From NCBI RefSeq assembly GCF_029227915.1, contig NC_079881.1, positions 3,844,001 to 3,908,000 of the forward strand: a stretch of 64,000 nucleotides of DNA, read 5' to 3'. The position numbers were made by a program, and so were the translations under genes. The DNA comes from Hydractinia symbiolongicarpus. Lineage: Eukaryota; Cnidaria; Hydrozoa; Anthoathecata; Hydractiniidae. Position 1 is the first letter of the stretch. Each line of letters begins with the position of its first letter. Positions 48,208 to 64,000 of the stretch are shown here, in pieces. A model generated the notes under the pieces. It did no database searches. It was not told the DNA's origin and saw only the letters and a list, made by a program, of their open reading frames with translations.

Positions 48208-50100
48208 GTGAAACGCAATACTTTGTGATGTACATGTAAAATTTATAATGCTAAATATGGAATATTTATTTACATGTGACTGTTCTTGAATGTGCGAGCA
48301 AATATATGGAGGAAACATGGAGGCGGAATTAAAAAATAAGGCAAAAGGAAAACATAAGCCGAAACTTTAGGAGAACCACTTCAAACGCTATTTGCAAAAG
48401 ATGTTGCAGCCTGCGCAAACAAAGTTTGTCAACATTAAGCAAGTAATTTTTGAGGTTCAATAAGCCTATATTTGCAAAAAAATTATCGTATCAAAAATGC
48501 TAGATTGGTTTTGGTCAACTTTCCTCCATTATATATTTTTTTCGTAGAATAAAAATGTGGCAAGGTCATTGTACTCCCCAGCAAGATATATACACTGAAA
48601 CTTCTTATAGCTATCGCAGGTACCTGACTTGCAACCAGTGTAGAAAGTCACTGTCAAATGCACGCTCGAAGTCTCATAAGAAACTCCCCACAACGGTCAT
48701 CATCAATCAACACCCGAAGGACCACTAGGTATTCTCACAATCAATTTTTACCGGTTTTTTAATAAGAAAACCTGTAAAAATTTCAAAAAAGCTCAGAATA
48801 ACTAAATTTAGGAAACTAGAGCAGGCTAAGAAAATCTCCAACATTAAGAAACTGACACAAGGCAGGAACGGTACAGAATAAAAACAGTTACATGTTAAAC
48901 AAATAAATATATTCCCGTCAAAGTCGCCCTTTTTTATGGTCATGATGTCGGCTTCCTGATCTTCTTCTAGATCCTAATTATCCTGTAATATCGTTTTCAG
49001 GTACTACTTGATTAGATTTAAATCAGGACCTCCAAGTGTAGCAGCTGGTACTTTTATGGCAAACCTTCGGGTTGAATTAATTTCTCCTCGCTGCAATCCA
49101 CGGTAAATGAAAAGTTATTTTTCTGAAACAGTTGTATTTTGTAATCATCACGTACAGGTTTAGTATGTTAACAACCTTGAAAATATTTTTTAAGAAACAT
49201 TTCAGGGCCAAATTATCAAAATATTACAACACTCCAGGGTCAACCAAGCCCTAGTTTCTGATAAAAAAAAGTTTAGCAGGCAACCTTTTGCAAACCAATG
49301 ATAAGAAAAAAAATTATTTTTTAAATTCTAACAACCATTAATTTCGAAAAAATATCTTGTTGGTTTCTTAAGATCTTTCCTTTAATCTCCTGCGGCAACC
49401 TTGCAACCGCGAATAATTTCGGTTTTTCCAAAAGTGACCGAGGTTTTAGTGTAATAAAAAATTATTTTCATGTTTTCCATTCCAGCGATTATTTTCGCCG
49501 AAATTTAAGTTGATGTGAGCGCGCGAAAACAAAATGCATTTTTTTTGCATAACAAGGCTAGCAAAATTTTACCCCTTGAAATTGATATATTGAAGAATGT
49601 AGCTACTTCCCTGAAAAGGTTTAGAGAGCAACATACAGGCCTGTGCACACGTGAAATACCAGACACGTTTTAGGGAACCAATCGAGACAGAAAAAAAATC
49701 TGCATAACTAACACCCAAGATACATGTTTAATCAAATACATCACGTTATATACTGAAAAAGAAAAAATGTCCCCGTTTAGGTTTATTGTTCATTCTATCC
49801 ATCTCCATGGATTTATCTTCCTGATCCATCAATTCTTCCGCGTCATTTTAAGCCAAGTAAATCATCAAAATTATAGCAAACATCTTGCGCGTCTAATTAA
49901 AACTACACCACCACAAGAAATACAGTTTTCCTCTCGCATGCTTCACCCGGTGAGCTCCAGTTGTTAAAATACGTAAGCCAGAAGTCATACAAATGAGGAA
50001 GAAGAACTCGTGTAGTTGAGTATCGGCTTGGGTCAGCAGATTTAACTGCTACCATTTCACTATGTTCATTCACTTCATTTATTCATTGCAATTTGACCAG
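48208..50100. other. Convergent intergenic region, BPTF / SMG1
   Basis: It holds the BPTF 3' UTR (a candidate AATAAA lies near 48549). On the minus strand it holds the SMG1 terminator region: an AATAAA at 50078-50083, only about 18 bp past the SMG1 stop. No gene is supported between them. The open frame at 49767-49967 has no recognisable domain. Confidence 0.55.

Positions 50101-64000
<13,900 letters not shown>

Overview
This is an AT-rich, intron-rich animal nuclear genome window. It suggests an invertebrate, most likely an early-branching metazoan such as a hydrozoan cnidarian. That placement is inferred from base composition, compact conserved exons and the retroelement types, and the sequence does not prove it. 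No prokaryotic operon, CRISPR array, rRNA gene or intact tRNA gene was seen. Four complete genes and one 5'-truncated gene were assembled exon by exon from GT-AG splice sites. In each, every codon phase agrees across the junctions.

Layout: (1) 914-14598, minus strand: a delphilin (GRID2IP)-like formin of about 1066 residues with the order PDZ-PDZ-HN-PDZ-HN-FH1-FH2. (2) 15207-18486, plus: SNU13 (15.5K/NHP2L1), 127 residues, head-to-head with delphilin across 608 bp. (3) 18487-22809: a repeat-rich gap with a 36-bp minisatellite. (4) 22810-30605, plus: UBC9/UBE2I, 158 residues. Its introns hold a broken LINE, SINEs, and a MITE that contains a nested SINE. (5) 32969-48207, plus: BPTF/NURF301, 2213 residues in 17 coding exons, with DDT, PHD, two tandem C-terminal PHD fingers and a bromodomain. 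(6) 50101-63653, minus: the 3' part of SMG1, 1524 residues (kinase core, long C-terminal insertion, FATC), convergent with BPTF. Its 5' part lies beyond the right edge.

The genes are not a pathway cluster. They are conserved cell-biology genes: actin nucleation at membranes, spliceosome and snoRNP assembly, SUMO conjugation, chromatin remodelling, and nonsense-mediated decay. The accessory content sits almost entirely in introns and intergenic gaps: at least four inverted-repeat MITE-like elements, two tRNA-derived SINE families, a LINE fragment and several mini- and microsatellites.

The observations most worth follow-up are: the BPTF double PHD, where a symmetric 177-bp exon bridges two fingers interrupted at the same codon; the three-PDZ delphilin; the 20-nt UBE2I microexon; an asparagine run in delphilin encoded by a trinucleotide repeat; and the MITE/SINE nest. 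I found no convincing wholly novel multigene system.
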